NCBI RefSeq assembly: GCF_026798195.1
Contig: NZ_JAPQEZ010000001.1
Span: 184,901-248,900, forward strand
Direction of reading: 5' to 3'
Source: Lentilactobacillus senioris
GTDB taxonomy: Bacteria > Bacillota > Bacilli > Lactobacillales > Lactobacillaceae
DNA: 64,000 bases
A program made the position numbers and the translations under genes. The notes beneath the pieces were generated by a model, which was not told the DNA's origin, ran no database searches, and saw nothing but the letters and a program-made list of their open reading frames with translations. Below, in pieces: positions 1-9,278 of the stretch. The first letter of the stretch is position 1, and every line of letters begins with the position of its first letter.

Positions 1-40
1 TATTAGTACTCGAAAGTATCCATGAGGTTTAGCACTTTAG

Positions 41-1273
41 TTATTCCGTTGCCGTTGTTTTAGTCAACTTAGCGTCGCCGGTCTTTTCTTTACCGTTGTG
101 ATAGTAAGTAATTGAAATCGTATCGCCAACTTTGTGCTTGTACAACAAGTCACGTAAAGTACTTTGATCAGACATCTTCTTACCATCAATTTCGGTAATC
201 ACATCGTACTTCTTAATACCAGCAGCCTTCACTGCCGCATCAGAGTTCACCTTTAAGACCACTACCCCTTTAGTTACTGAGGCAGGCAGTTTCAAGACAG
301 ATCTTTGTTGATCTTCTGAAATGTTAGAGAGGTCGGTATAACTAATCCCCAATGCAGGCCGACTAACCTTACCGTTTTTAATTAACTGGTTGATAATCGT
401 AACCACTTCGTTACTTGGAATAGAGAAGCCCATCCCTTCAACGGAGTTACCTGAACTATCCGCAGATAATTTCATTGAATTAATTCCGATTACTTGCCCA
501 GCCAAATTAATTAACGGACCACCAGAGTTACCGGGGTTAATTGCCGTATCCGTTTGGATAACAGTGGCGTTACCAATTTGTTGACCGTTGTCGTTAGTCT
601 GAGCAACTTCCCGCTTCTTAGCGGAAATAATCCCTTGGGTAACGGAAGTTGCGTATTCAGATCCCATTGGTGAACCAATTGCTAACACTGGTTCTGCCAC
701 TTTGATATTGTCAGAGTTCCCAAACGAAGCGACTTGTTTGATCTTAGAAGCATCAACTTTGATAACCGCCAAATCAGTTACGGAATCTTTACCCACAATC
801 TGAGCAGAGAGTTTCTTACCATCACTTAGAATAATTTCTAGTGCGTTAGAACCTTCCACCACGTGGTTATTAGTAACAATGTAAGCTGTATTGCCACTCT
901 TCTTGTAAATAACCCCGGAACCTTCACTGCTGGTTTCTAGCTTGTCTTTATCGCTACTGGAGCTAGATGATGAACCCCCACCAAACAAAGATCCTAAAGT
1001 ATCTTCGTCATCGCTTTGCTTTTGTAAATTAATAACAGAAACTACGGCATTCTTAGTTGCATTAAAAGCATCTTCAGATTGAGATGACAAGTTAACTTTC
1101 ATGTTGCTAACTTTGGCAGTCCCTCCGCTATTATCCTGAGAGAGCACCTCTGAATTTTTAACGGTACTACTATTGTCCCGGTTTAGGTATGAAGTTCCAC
1201 CATAGACAATCCCGCCACCTAAGGCACCGGCGATCAAAGCAGTAGCAACTATTTTACCAAAATCATTACTCAT
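41..1273 (-). CDS. htrA: HtrA/DegP-type membrane-anchored serine protease
   Basis: Surface quality-control protease of the trypsin-like S1C family, expected to degrade misfolded exported proteins. The 410-residue product has an N-terminal hydrophobic anchor (about residues 8-30), a Ser-rich linker (101-107), the protease domain and a C-terminal PDZ domain (about 305-400). The catalytic triad is visible as His137 (NNHVVEG), Asp167 (TDLAVIKVD) and Ser250 (GNSGGPL). ATG start with Shine-Dalgarno AGGAGG upstream. It is the last gene of the walRK-yycHI-walJ-htrA series, the usual place in lactobacilli, where it is tied to the WalRK envelope-stress regulon. The gene after htrA would lie outside the window. 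Confidence 0.95.
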   Translation of the reverse strand: MSNDFGKIVATALIAGALGGGIVYGGTSYLNRDNSSTVKNSEVLSQDNSGGTAKVSNMKVNLSSQSEDAFNATKNAVVSVINLQKQSDDEDTLGSLFGGGSSSSSSSDKDKLETSSEGSGVIYKKSGNTAYIVTNNHVVEGSNALEIILSDGKKLSAQIVGKDSVTDLAVIKVDASKIKQVASFGNSDNIKVAEPVLAIGSPMGSEYATSVTQGIISAKKREVAQTNDNGQQIGNATVIQTDTAINPGNSGGPLINLAGQVIGINSMKLSADSSGNSVEGMGFSIPSNEVVTIINQLIKNGKVSRPALGISYTDLSNISEDQQRSVLKLPASVTKGVVVLKVNSDAAVKAAGIKKYDVITEIDGKKMSDQSTLRDLLYKHKVGDTISITYYHNGKEKTGDAKLTKTTATE

Positions 1274-1365
1274 ATGTCTGAATTCCCTCCTAGAAAAATT
1301 AAGGTGTGTAGCATTACGCTACTCCTAAACTAAATTTATTCTAACTCAAAAAACATATAAATACC

Positions 1366-2175
1366 TTAAACGACGATTAAATCTGATGCTTTTTCTGCAT
1401 CGGTATCAAATAAGTTAAAGTCGTGGCCGACACCCATATCATGTTCGGTCAAAATTGAGGCTACCGTTAAATGAGCCAAGGACTTCAAATTATTATGCTG
1501 ACTGCGATGGCCTAAAAAGACATTTTTAGTTCGGTTACCAATAATATCTAACATCGCATTAGCTCCGTCTTCGTTAGACAAATGACCCTTGTCCCCCATA
1601 ATCCGTTGTTTCAATGGCCAAGAGTATTCACCGTTTTGGAGCATTTCGATATCATGGTTACACTCTAACAAATAAGCATCGGCATCCTTAATCGTACCTT
1701 CAATACGTTCGGAAACGTAGCCTACATCCGTCAAAACGGCGAAGGATTTATCCCGGTGATGAAACACGTAAAATTGCGGCTCTGCGGCATCATGAGAGAC
1801 CGAAAAACTTTCAATGTCTAAATCACCAAAGTCAAGTACCGTATTAGCTGGAAAAATATTCTTCTGTTCCAGTGGTACCTTACCAATTTTACCATCCATA
1901 GCGCCCCAAGTACCCTCATTAGCATAAACATCTAAGCCGTATTTTCGGGCCAATACGCCCACACTTTGCCGATGATCAGAATGCTCATGAGTAACTAATA
2001 AACTATCCACGTCGTTTAAATCACGACCAATAGAAGCCATTAGTTCTGCAATTTTTTTGCCACTGAGGCCGGCATCTAATAACACCTTATGTTCTGGTGT
2101 TTCGATGTAGGTTACGTTGCCCGTACTACCACTGGCTAACACTGAAATTTTCATGTCATCATTTTGAATTTGCAA
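1366..2175 (-). CDS. walJ: WalJ (YycJ) metallo-beta-lactamase-fold hydrolase
   Basis: Metal-dependent hydrolase of the MBL fold, 269 residues, the conserved companion of the WalRK two-component system; the family has been linked to cell division and DNA processing, with no settled substrate. The metal-binding motif HEHSDH is at residues 63-68, with a further His in the SHD segment near 127. The start is TTG at 2175: AGGAAG lies 9 nt upstream of it, whereas the first in-frame ATG (2154) has no Shine-Dalgarno. It lies 17 nt after yycI and is probably cotranscribed with the wal operon. Confidence 0.93.
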   Translation of the reverse strand: MQIQNDDMKISVLASGSTGNVTYIETPEHKVLLDAGLSGKKIAELMASIGRDLNDVDSLLVTHEHSDHRQSVGVLARKYGLDVYANEGTWGAMDGKIGKVPLEQKNIFPANTVLDFGDLDIESFSVSHDAAEPQFYVFHHRDKSFAVLTDVGYVSERIEGTIKDADAYLLECNHDIEMLQNGEYSWPLKQRIMGDKGHLSNEDGANAMLDIIGNRTKNVFLGHRSQHNNLKSLAHLTVASILTEHDMGVGHDFNLFDTDAEKASDLIVV

Positions 2176-2192
2176 ATTTGCCGTCTTCCTTT

Positions 2193-3017
2193 TTAACTAT
2201 TTGTTGCTGCTTTAATGTTCGAACTAGAGTCTTTAATAATACTACCAGTAAAGGCGTTAATTCTCTTAATTTGAACGGTTGGTGAATTATTGTACTTAAT
2301 CGCCACTACCCAAGTCGGAATCAAAACGCAATTGTTATCGATATTAACCAACTTAGTGTACTCCAACCTTGACCATTTAACGCGGGTATTATTGGGGATT
2401 TCGTTATATTGATACAACCAAATTAGTGCGCGTTCTTCGGAAATGGTTTCCGATTTTTCTCGCAAACTCTTAATATTTTCCAAGTACTTTTGAGTATAGC
2501 CGATTAATTGATGCTGATCGTTAATCTCAAACCGAATTTGTCCGACTCCGGAATAAATCATTTTTCCAAGAGCCTTTTGAGTATAAACCAACGTATTAGC
2601 GTCTGATAACTCTTTACTATACTGATATTGTTGTCCATACAAGATAAACATCGAATCAGTCAGCATTTTGTTAATCGTTTCTTGGGGAGCATCTTGCGCC
2701 ACGTTAATTGGTTGGGTAAATTCACTAGTCAATTCATAATCAGTAAAACTGGTACTTTGATTAGTTAACTGTCCCATTTTTTGCTGCAACGTATTGGTTC
2801 TAGTTCCAGAAACATAGTAAGCCAACTGTTCTTTATCAGATAGCTTCCCCACTTTGATTTGATCATTTTTCATTTCCTTGATGATCGTTGAATCACTATC
2901 TCCTTGCGAAACATTTTCAGATTGGAGATTTTGATTTTGTTGGTACATCCCAAACAAGAAGATATCAATCGCCAAAAAGGTAAATAGAAAAATAATTTCT
3001 ACTCGCTTAAAGTTCAA
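2193..3017 (-). CDS. yycI: WalI (YycI) regulator of WalK
   Basis: Single-pass membrane protein (N-terminal hydrophobic segment about residues 7-24, then an extracytoplasmic domain) that in Firmicutes works with YycH to modulate the WalK histidine kinase. It is 274 residues and weakly conserved, as is normal for the family; identification rests on topology and on its position between yycH and walJ. The start is TTG at 3017, with a G-rich Shine-Dalgarno (AAAGGGG) about 8-10 nt upstream. It follows yycH by 18 nt in the operon. Confidence 0.85.
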   Translation of the reverse strand: MNFKRVEIIFLFTFLAIDIFLFGMYQQNQNLQSENVSQGDSDSTIIKEMKNDQIKVGKLSDKEQLAYYVSGTRTNTLQQKMGQLTNQSTSFTDYELTSEFTQPINVAQDAPQETINKMLTDSMFILYGQQYQYSKELSDANTLVYTQKALGKMIYSGVGQIRFEINDQHQLIGYTQKYLENIKSLREKSETISEERALIWLYQYNEIPNNTRVKWSRLEYTKLVNIDNNCVLIPTWVVAIKYNNSPTVQIKRINAFTGSIIKDSSSNIKAATNS

Positions 3018-3035
3018 TGACGCGCCCCCCTTTCA

Positions 3036-4355
3036 TTAATTGGTTGTTATCGTCGTTCCACTTAGCTGACTATAGCTTTGCCACTTACCGTTGTACCTGA
3101 TATACCATTCCGGAGTTAACTTGACCAGCATAGTAGAGGACGGATCTTTTTGCAACCTGTAACCAATATGAATTTGATCAATTGCACTTTGCTTGTAACC
3201 TAATTCTTTTAATCGATCAATTACTGTTTGAGTTGACTGCATCGTAACCGTGTCATTACCGTTTGGAATTGGGACTTGGGGACTAGTTAATGGAAAACGG
3301 TATCTAACCGTTTCTGTATTAACGTTTTTCATGGTAATTGACCCCTGACCATTGTTACCAAACACTGGAAAACCTTCCACAAAATAACGATAAGTCATCG
3401 TATGATCGTTGGCATCATGGTCATATAACCGGACATTATCTAGTGAAACTCCTAAGGTCACCAGATTATTGTAGCCACCAGTTAATAAACTAGTAAGCGA
3501 TAAACTCTCTGGTTTAGCTTGAAAATCATTATAATCGACCATTTTTTGTTTTTCGTTAAACGTTAATTGACGGTTGTTGCCGTCAGTGTAATTAGTATTA
3601 TTACCTTGCTTTTTAACCCGTACGTTTTGTGAATTTTCACCGTTTAGTAAACGGCTAACGTAATAATCCTCCGACTGACTACTTACCAAGTAACGATAAG
3701 TTTGGAGGTTAAAATCATTTTCAGTATATACATTAGGCTTGTTGTTTAACATCTGAACAGAAGCGGGGACCTGCCGAATATCATCACCCTGCATAATTTG
3801 TTGAAGTCCTTTCAAATCATGCTTTTGGACGGTAATTTCATAGATTTTATATTCTTTATCAGCCAACAAATACAAATGATTACTATCATCGGTTGGGACC
3901 ACAATATGATCCACTTCGTAATTAGGCAAGTTTTTAAACCGATTGTTCACAAAAGCGTCCACTAACTTCATCGTGACCGTACTAGTGTAATTCAATAAGA
4001 AGCTATTTGGCCGTTCTAAGGCTTCTACATAATTATCCTTGGACTTAGTGCTAATCGTTTTTAGACTGGCATCCTTATAGTCATGCATTTGCCGCTTAAT
4101 TTCAGCCACACTGTTAACTGAAGTGTTGACCAGTAATTCTTGGTTACCATTTTGATCAGCATAAACCGCCTGGACCGGACTATAAACGTAGCTAATAGAT
4201 TTATTGACAGACTCAGTTTTAGCAGGAGTTTTGGTATTACTTTGCTGCCGGCTACCATACCGAGCAGGGTTCAACCACATAGCTACTGACAACGCCAAAC
4301 TTAGTAAAACCGCTATTGTCAGTAAGGTAGGCAACAGGTATTTTCTAAACTTCAT
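3036..4355 (-). CDS. yycH: WalH (YycH) regulator of WalK
   Basis: Membrane-anchored extracytoplasmic regulator of WalK, 439 residues. One N-terminal membrane helix (about residues 8-28) precedes a large extracellular region. Family membership is inferred from length, topology and its place directly after walK. The ATG start overlaps the walK stop by 11 nt and has Shine-Dalgarno GAGGAGG inside the end of walK, so the two are translationally coupled. In Bacillus, YycH and YycI form a membrane complex that controls WalK activity; the same is inferred here. Confidence 0.87.
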   Translation of the reverse strand: MKFRKYLLPTLLTIAVLLSLALSVAMWLNPARYGSRQQSNTKTPAKTESVNKSISYVYSPVQAVYADQNGNQELLVNTSVNSVAEIKRQMHDYKDASLKTISTKSKDNYVEALERPNSFLLNYTSTVTMKLVDAFVNNRFKNLPNYEVDHIVVPTDDSNHLYLLADKEYKIYEITVQKHDLKGLQQIMQGDDIRQVPASVQMLNNKPNVYTENDFNLQTYRYLVSSQSEDYYVSRLLNGENSQNVRVKKQGNNTNYTDGNNRQLTFNEKQKMVDYNDFQAKPESLSLTSLLTGGYNNLVTLGVSLDNVRLYDHDANDHTMTYRYFVEGFPVFGNNGQGSITMKNVNTETVRYRFPLTSPQVPIPNGNDTVTMQSTQTVIDRLKELGYKQSAIDQIHIGYRLQKDPSSTMLVKLTPEWYIRYNGKWQSYSQLSGTTITTN

Positions 4356-6204
4356 CCCAAAGATCCTCCTCTGCTAACGGTTCATAAGGTAGGGCGATAT
4401 AGAACGTAGAACCTCGACCTTCAACACTTTCAGCCCATAATTGGCCCCCTAGCGCTTCTACCACTTCCTTAGAAATAGCGAGTCCTAAACCACTCCCACC
4501 TTGTTTTCTAGAACGGGCTTTATCAACCCGGTAGAATCGGTCAAAGATGTGAGGAATGTCTTTACGCGGAATTCCCAATCCTTGGTCACTAACGCTTAAA
4601 ATAACTTTATTTCGAGTTTCATAGAGGCGACAAGTGATTACGCTACCATCTGGAGAGTACTTAATCGCGTTGTTCATGAGGTTATCTAACACTTGAGTGA
4701 AACGGTCAGTATCCAAATCAACCCACAGATCTCGTTTGGTGAAAATTCGTTTGATGGTGTAGGTTTTTTCAGGATGTTCATCCTTCTCCAAAATCATGTC
4801 AAACCGGTTCAAAATGTAATTGAAGAGTTCGTTGATGTTTACCAATTCGGTATTCATCTTTTGAGTACCCGAATCCATTCGTGACAAGGTCAATAGATCG
4901 TTAATCATCCGAATCATTCGGTCAGTTTCATCTTCGGTAACCTTCAAGAACTTCGGTGCTAACTTAGGATCTTGCCAAGCCCCATCAGACAAGGCTTCAA
5001 TGTAAGACCGCACACTAGTCAACGGTGTCCGCAATTCATGAGAGACGTTAGAAACAAATTGCTTTCGATCAGCGTCAATCTTTTGTTGTTCAGTAATATC
5101 ATGAAGCACACACACTAATCCGCTGATAAAGCCGGATTCTCGTTGAATTAATGAGAAATGAGCGTGCAAAATCATATTGTGGTCATCATCAGAAAAGTCC
5201 AAAATCAATTCGTCTGGTTTTTCTAATAATTCTCGCAAACTGTAATCCTTATGGATATCCAAAACGTCCAAGATAGACTGGCCGAGAGCTTGATCTTCTG
5301 GCATGTCCAAGAAACTAGCCGCTGTATCGTTAATGATAATGACGTTTCCGCGACGGTCAGTGGCCAGCACCCCGTCAGTCATATTAGCCAGCACCGAATC
5401 CAAGCGTCGTCGCTCAGACTCAGTAGATTCATAAGACTCTTCTACTCTCACCGACAAGTTATTTACCGCACCTGCTAATTGGCCCAATTCATCATTACCA
5501 TAAACGTGGACCTGTCCGGAATAGTCTCCCCTAGCGATCCGCATGGTTTGCTTTTTCATTTCTTCAATTGGCCGAGTGATGGCTCCCGAAATGACAATCG
5601 CAATGATCAGCCCCAAAATAATCGCAATAGTTGCCGCAAACAGATAAATCACGGTGATACTACTGATGTTTTTGTAAACCTGATCCAAACTAGCCTTAAT
5701 ATAAACTACCCCAACAATTTCACTGTTATTATTGCCAGAGCTTTTAATTAATGGCGTAATTAAGGTGTAGTAACGCGTATTACTATTAGAATCATAGGTA
5801 TTTTTTTCGATGGTTCGACTATTATAGATCGCACTTTTAATGTTGTTATCGGTCGTTTTTTGTCCCACTACCGATTGGTTATTGACCTGATTAGTTCCCC
5901 GAATGGTCCCTTTGTTGTCGATCACTTGAATTTGAGCAGCATTAGTATTATCAGAATCATCCAAAATGGTTTTAATTCTGAGATTAGCTGCCGTTTCATC
6001 CGAACGACTAAGTTCCGTAATGAGGGAATTGGTAACGTAGGATTGAAGTTGGATCTGATTTTTAAACGTCGATAGGTTTTGATGTTCCAATTGACGCACG
6101 AAAACCGCGCCAACGATTTCCAAAGTTACCAACAACACCAAGGCAAAAACTAGCGCGATTTTAAATTTAATTGATTGATAAAACTTGATTCGATTGTTCA
6201 CCAC
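4345..6204 (-). CDS. walK: WalK (VicK/YycG) essential sensor histidine kinase
   Basis: Sensor kinase controlling cell-wall metabolism together with WalR. The 619-residue product has the full WalK plan: first membrane helix (about 13-36), extracellular sensing domain (37-182), second helix (about 184-208), HAMP (about 208-262), PAS (about 265-372), HisKA with phospho-acceptor His389 in the SHELRTPLTS motif, and a HATPase domain with the N box (LMNNAIKYSP), DQGLGIP and GGSGLGLAI motifs. The start is GTG at 6204, followed by a second GTG, with AAAGG about 9 nt upstream. It lies 26 nt after walR. Confidence 0.97.
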   Translation of the reverse strand: MVNNRIKFYQSIKFKIALVFALVLLVTLEIVGAVFVRQLEHQNLSTFKNQIQLQSYVTNSLITELSRSDETAANLRIKTILDDSDNTNAAQIQVIDNKGTIRGTNQVNNQSVVGQKTTDNNIKSAIYNSRTIEKNTYDSNSNTRYYTLITPLIKSSGNNNSEIVGVVYIKASLDQVYKNISSITVIYLFAATIAIILGLIIAIVISGAITRPIEEMKKQTMRIARGDYSGQVHVYGNDELGQLAGAVNNLSVRVEESYESTESERRRLDSVLANMTDGVLATDRRGNVIIINDTAASFLDMPEDQALGQSILDVLDIHKDYSLRELLEKPDELILDFSDDDHNMILHAHFSLIQRESGFISGLVCVLHDITEQQKIDADRKQFVSNVSHELRTPLTSVRSYIEALSDGAWQDPKLAPKFLKVTEDETDRMIRMINDLLTLSRMDSGTQKMNTELVNINELFNYILNRFDMILEKDEHPEKTYTIKRIFTKRDLWVDLDTDRFTQVLDNLMNNAIKYSPDGSVITCRLYETRNKVILSVSDQGLGIPRKDIPHIFDRFYRVDKARSRKQGGSGLGLAISKEVVEALGGQLWAESVEGRGSTFYIALPYEPLAEEDLWDEV

Positions 6205-6230
6205 TAGCTCTTACCTTTCAAAATAATTCA

Positions 6231-6947
6231 TTAAGCTTGGTCACTTTCTGGGTTGTGCAAATAGTACCCTACCCCACGCCGAGTTACTAGCCAAACTGGG
6301 TGGCTAGGATTATCTTCGATCTTTTCACGTAGTCGCCGGACGGTAACATCCACAGTCCGGACATCCCCAAAGTAGTCATAGCCCCAAACGGTCTGCAATA
6401 AATGTTCTCGGGTCATAACTTGGCCAATGTGTTGTGCCAAATAATGAAGTAATTCAAATTCACGGTGAGTTAATTCAATGTTTTCACCGCGCTTAGAAAC
6501 GGAATAGGCTTCCGGATGAATTACCAAGTCGCCGATAACGATATCTTTGTTGTCATTATCACTTTCAGCGCTAGCAGCAGCACTACTTTGGCGCCGCAAA
6601 TTAGCCTTAACTCGGGCTACCAGTTCACGGTTAGAAAACGGCTTGGTAACATAATCATCAGCCCCTAATTCTAGCCCTAACACTTTATCTAATTCGGAAT
6701 CCTTAGCAGTTACCATGATGATTGGCGTATCCTTAGTCTTTCGGACTTCTCGAGCAACTTCTAGCCCGTCCACTTTAGGTAACATCAAATCTAAAATGAT
6801 TAGATCCGGATCAAAATCAGTTACCTTTTGGATCGCTTCTTCACCATCGTAAGCCACTCCAACTTCATAGCCTTCTTTTTCCAAATTAAATTTTTCAATG
6901 TCTACAATCGGTTTTTCATCGTCAACTACTAAAACTTTCTTAGCCAT
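6231..6947 (-). CDS. walR: WalR (VicR/YycF) essential response regulator
   Basis: OmpR/PhoB-type response regulator, 238 residues: receiver domain with phospho-acceptor Asp53 (LIILDLMLP) and a C-terminal winged-helix DNA-binding domain containing the [15 protein letters not shown] segment. It is the partner of WalK and first gene of the wal operon, which controls autolysins and wall turnover. ATG start with AGGAG upstream. A 16-bp palindrome lies upstream at 6996-7011. Confidence 0.98.
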   Translation of the reverse strand: MAKKVLVVDDEKPIVDIEKFNLEKEGYEVGVAYDGEEAIQKVTDFDPDLIILDLMLPKVDGLEVAREVRKTKDTPIIMVTAKDSELDKVLGLELGADDYVTKPFSNRELVARVKANLRRQSSAAASAESDNDNKDIVIGDLVIHPEAYSVSKRGENIELTHREFELLHYLAQHIGQVMTREHLLQTVWGYDYFGDVRTVDVTVRRLREKIEDNPSHPVWLVTRRGVGYYLHNPESDQA

Positions 6948-6995
6948 ATTTAAGTTAGCTCCTATTCGTTTGTTTAGTATAAGTTTTTAAAAGTT

Positions 6996-7011
6996 ATTTA
7001 CTTTTGTAAAT
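6996..7011. promoter_or_regulatory. Palindrome upstream of walR
   Basis: ATTTAC-TTTT-GTAAAT, a perfect 6-bp inverted repeat around four bases, 49 bases upstream of the walR start in an AT-rich stretch. It could be an operator or part of the promoter. The -10/-35 of walR cannot be fixed with confidence (a TATACT hexamer lies nearby on the minus strand). Confidence 0.3.
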
Positions 7012-7178
7012 GAGTCGTACTTAAAACTTCCGACACGCCCATATTATAACATAGCCACCGGGCTACAATAAATTAGCACTGATTCTGTAACTAAGAACCA
7101 ATCAGGCCCAAAATTTAGTTCACGTCACCAGATTACAACTAAATAGCGCAGTTTTTTTAATTTTTTCGAAAGAAACCC

Positions 7179-7207
7179 TTGCACACCTTAAAATCCTATG
7201 ATACTAT
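7179..7207 (+). promoter_or_regulatory. Promoter of tRNA-Lys
   Basis: TTGCAC (7179-7184), a 17-nt spacer and TACTAT (7202-7207), ending 19 nt before the mature tRNA. It gives the only plus-strand transcription unit in the left arm that can be assigned to a known gene. Confidence 0.6.
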
Positions 7208-7226
7208 TATTAAGTCGATTAGCGAT

Positions 7227-7299
7227 GGGCAGTTAGCTCAGTTGGTAGAGCAACGGACTCTTAATCCGTGGGTCCAGGGTTCGAGCCCCTGACTGCCCA
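7227..7299 (+). tRNA. tRNA-Lys (anticodon CTT)
   Basis: Complete cloverleaf of 73 nt without an encoded CCA end. The acceptor stem GGGCAGT pairs with ACTGCCC (7292-7298), and the anticodon stem ACGGA/TCCGT encloses the loop CTCTTAA, giving anticodon CTT, which reads AAG. The T-loop segment GGTTCGAGCC is present. It lies on the plus strand left of oriC, so it is transcribed toward the replication fork, unlike all neighbouring protein genes. Confidence 0.97.
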
Positions 7300-7303
7300 T
7301 AAG

Positions 7304-7340
7304 AAAAAACCTTATTACCTAGCTGGTAATAAGGTTTTTA
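7304..7340 (+). terminator. Terminator of tRNA-Lys
   Basis: Hairpin CCTTATTACC-TAGCT-GGTAATAAGG flanked by A- and T-runs, directly after the tRNA. Confidence 0.85.
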
Positions 7341-7401
7341 TTTTATATTTTACTTAAAAATTACTGTTGAACTAATCTTAAGTTTACGTTAAACTTAACT
7401 C

Positions 7402-7498
7402 TAAGGGATTCTGGAATTATTCATATTGATTTCATTACATAAACCACAGACCCACTAAGTACCGATCATGCTGCGAAAGCCATGATTGGTATTTTTTT
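7402..7498 (+). ncRNA. Possible small RNA ending in an orphan terminator
   Basis: A strong intrinsic terminator lies on the plus strand: ACCGATCATG (7461-7470) pairs over 10 bp, one of them G-T, with CATGATTGGT (7481-7490) and is followed by ATTTTTTT. No gene precedes it after the tRNA terminator. A promoter-like pair, TTGAAC (7367-7372), 17 nt, TAAACT (7390-7395), would start an RNA of about 95 nt. No open reading frame with a Shine-Dalgarno was seen inside. Confidence 0.35.
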
Positions 7499-7673
7499 GT
7501 GCTTCATAAACTCCTTCTACTTAAGGGACAAGGATTCAGTTGTTAATGCTGAGGAATAAGTGGGACCATGGTCAAACCCTATTTTTCATCCTCTTACTAG
7601 TTATTTACGCAGTTGCCACTTGCATTCATTAGTAGACCCCTAACCACCATGACAAAAACGAATAAAGCTTTTC

Positions 7674-7712
7674 AAAAAGTTCCGGCAATTATTAAACTGC
7701 CGGAACTTTTTT
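7674..7712 (-). terminator. Bidirectional terminator after the sigma/anti-sigma unit
   Basis: Hairpin AAAAGTTCCGGCA/TGCCGGAACTTTT, with A- and T-runs on both sides. It lies about 60 nt after the stop of the minus-strand anti-sigma gene and can also act on plus-strand transcripts. Confidence 0.8.
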
Positions 7713-7773
7713 GATTCTTAATATTGGGGATAACTTTGGCTTTGAATTTAAAATTATCCACCTGTGGATAATT

Positions 7774-8703
7774 TTAATAGGTGACTGGCTGATAAGGTAC
7801 TCTCTTAATCGTAGCTCCTACTGAACTTGCTGTAATCCAAGATTGGTTAGCTAACGTTTTAAACTCTTTACTTCTACCACTTACAATTATCCCTGCAAAT
7901 TTAGCCTGTTTTAAATTAGGATATTTTTGCGCGTATTTTTGCGCGTATTTGCCCAGATCAAAATTATTATATTCCGGTAACCCTAATTCTGGTGCTTGCT
8001 TTAAGGTTTGTCGTAATTGTCGATAATCAGCATTACCAATCTTGCCATTAACGGTTTGTATTCCTAATAAATCGTTATTCATTTGCGTTGGATCAGCTTG
8101 TCCATCTACTCCCAACCATAGCCAATTAGCTTTGATTGTAGTTGGCAACTTTTGTTGAATTTCTGCGTAGGTTAAGGGCTGCTTAAAAGTAATCCCTACC
8201 TCCGCCACATAGTCTTTCATTTTAGCAACCTGATTAATTTCACTAACCGGTTTTACTACCGGTCGCTTCACGCGGTTATTATATAGTACTGGGATTTTGG
8301 TTTGAATGGCCCGATCATACATTGCTGTTTCAGCTTGGTCTACTGCCCCGCCGTTATTATCAAAGGCTGAATTGTGAAGCCAAGAGTAATTCCCTGCCAC
8401 CGTTGACCAGGAAACTCGGTAACCGTCAATTTCCTTATACCGGTGACTAACTACCTGCCCACCCCAAACGGAATTGTTGGCCAAAATTTGATCGCTAATT
8501 TGAATATTAGGAGCCATTATAGCTTCACTACCATACATCTTAGTATTTAACTGCTGAACTTGGCGAGCCGCCAACATTTGTGAGGCTTTATAACCCACTA
8601 ATAAAATTACTGGCACCGTGATAATCACAATCAAAACCGTAGTAATTAATCGGCGCCATCTAACCCGTCTGGCCATTTTTTCAAATTGTTGGTTTCTATC
8701 CAT
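7774..8703 (-). CDS. Anti-sigma factor-like membrane protein (sigma-regulator domain type)
   Basis: 309-residue protein with a short cytoplasmic N-terminus (about 1-18, basic), one membrane helix (about 19-42) and a long extracytoplasmic domain. The plan matches anti-sigma regulators that carry the sigma-factor-regulator N- and C-terminal domains, partners of ECF sigma factors in Firmicutes. It overlaps the upstream sigma gene by 8 nt, so the two are coupled. By inference it holds the sigma factor inactive at the membrane until an envelope signal releases it. No zinc HxxxCxxC anti-sigma motif was seen, so the identification rests on architecture and context. Confidence 0.68.
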   Translation of the reverse strand: MDRNQQFEKMARRVRWRRLITTVLIVIITVPVILLVGYKASQMLAARQVQQLNTKMYGSEAIMAPNIQISDQILANNSVWGGQVVSHRYKEIDGYRVSWSTVAGNYSWLHNSAFDNNGGAVDQAETAMYDRAIQTKIPVLYNNRVKRPVVKPVSEINQVAKMKDYVAEVGITFKQPLTYAEIQQKLPTTIKANWLWLGVDGQADPTQMNNDLLGIQTVNGKIGNADYRQLRQTLKQAPELGLPEYNNFDLGKYAQKYAQKYPNLKQAKFAGIIVSGRSKEFKTLANQSWITASSVGATIKRVPYQPVTY

Positions 8704-9187
8704 GTGTATCCCTCATTTTCTTTCTTAGTTTTTGGCGCAACCGATACAAGCGCATTTTTATAGCAGCCGGTGTTTTTTGCTGAATCTCTGCGATTTCTTC
8801 AATAGACCGTTTCTCTATGTATTTTTGAATTAAGAGTTGTTGATCTTGCCGCGGTAAATGCTTTATGGCTCGCACAATTTTCTTTTCCAGCGGATTAACT
8901 TGCGACACTGTCTGGATCTGGGGTGCAGCTGGTCGTAGGTATTTCTCTAAAATCGTTTGAAATCGTTGTTGCCGCCGACAGTAATCGATATATTGGTGCT
9001 TAGCCATTTGGTACATATAGGGTTTTATTTCAGCTGGTGGTAAGATCAAATCCATTTCTAACACCTTAATAAAGATATCTTGCACTACATCTTCCGCCAC
9101 TTCTAGCTTGGCTCCCCGTTGTATTAGATAACTAGTTAATTCTAGGGAAATATTTTGGATTTGTTGTTCATATCCATCAAGTCGCAT
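8696..9187 (-). CDS. ECF-type RNA polymerase sigma factor
   Basis: 163-residue sigma-70 family protein with region 2 (about 20-85, including DVVQDIFIKVLEM and the YMYQMAKHQYIDYCRR segment) and region 4 (about 105-158, HLPRQDQQLLIQKYIEKRSIEEIAE helix-turn-helix). It has no region 1 or 3, the mark of ECF sigma factors. ATG start with AAAGGGGG upstream. It is the first gene of a two-gene unit with its putative anti-sigma factor, placed between the wal operon and dnaB. ECF factors commonly direct their own operon, but no promoter was resolved here. Confidence 0.88.
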   Translation of the reverse strand: MRLDGYEQQIQNISLELTSYLIQRGAKLEVAEDVVQDIFIKVLEMDLILPPAEIKPYMYQMAKHQYIDYCRRQQRFQTILEKYLRPAAPQIQTVSQVNPLEKKIVRAIKHLPRQDQQLLIQKYIEKRSIEEIAEIQQKTPAAIKMRLYRLRQKLRKKMRDTHG

Positions 9188-9237
9188 GATAACCCCCTTT
9201 CACATATACAACGAATAAGATATTAAAAAGTAACACT

Positions 9238-9278
9238 AAAAAAACGACCACCAACTTAACCGCTGATGATCGTTTTTT
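9238..9278 (-). terminator. Terminator of the gdpP-rplI-dnaB transcript
   Basis: On the minus strand AAAAAACGATCATC pairs with GGTCGTTTTTT after the dnaB stop. The run of A on the plus strand (9238-9244) supplies the T-tract. Confidence 0.8.

Larger units (their letters stand above)
7341..7773. other. Gene-free stretch between tRNA-Lys and the anti-sigma gene
   Basis: No convincing protein gene. It holds a possible small RNA with its own promoter and terminator (7367-7498) and a hairpin that ends the anti-sigma transcript (7674-7712). In the remaining part, about 7500-7670, nothing recognisable was seen. Confidence 0.5.
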
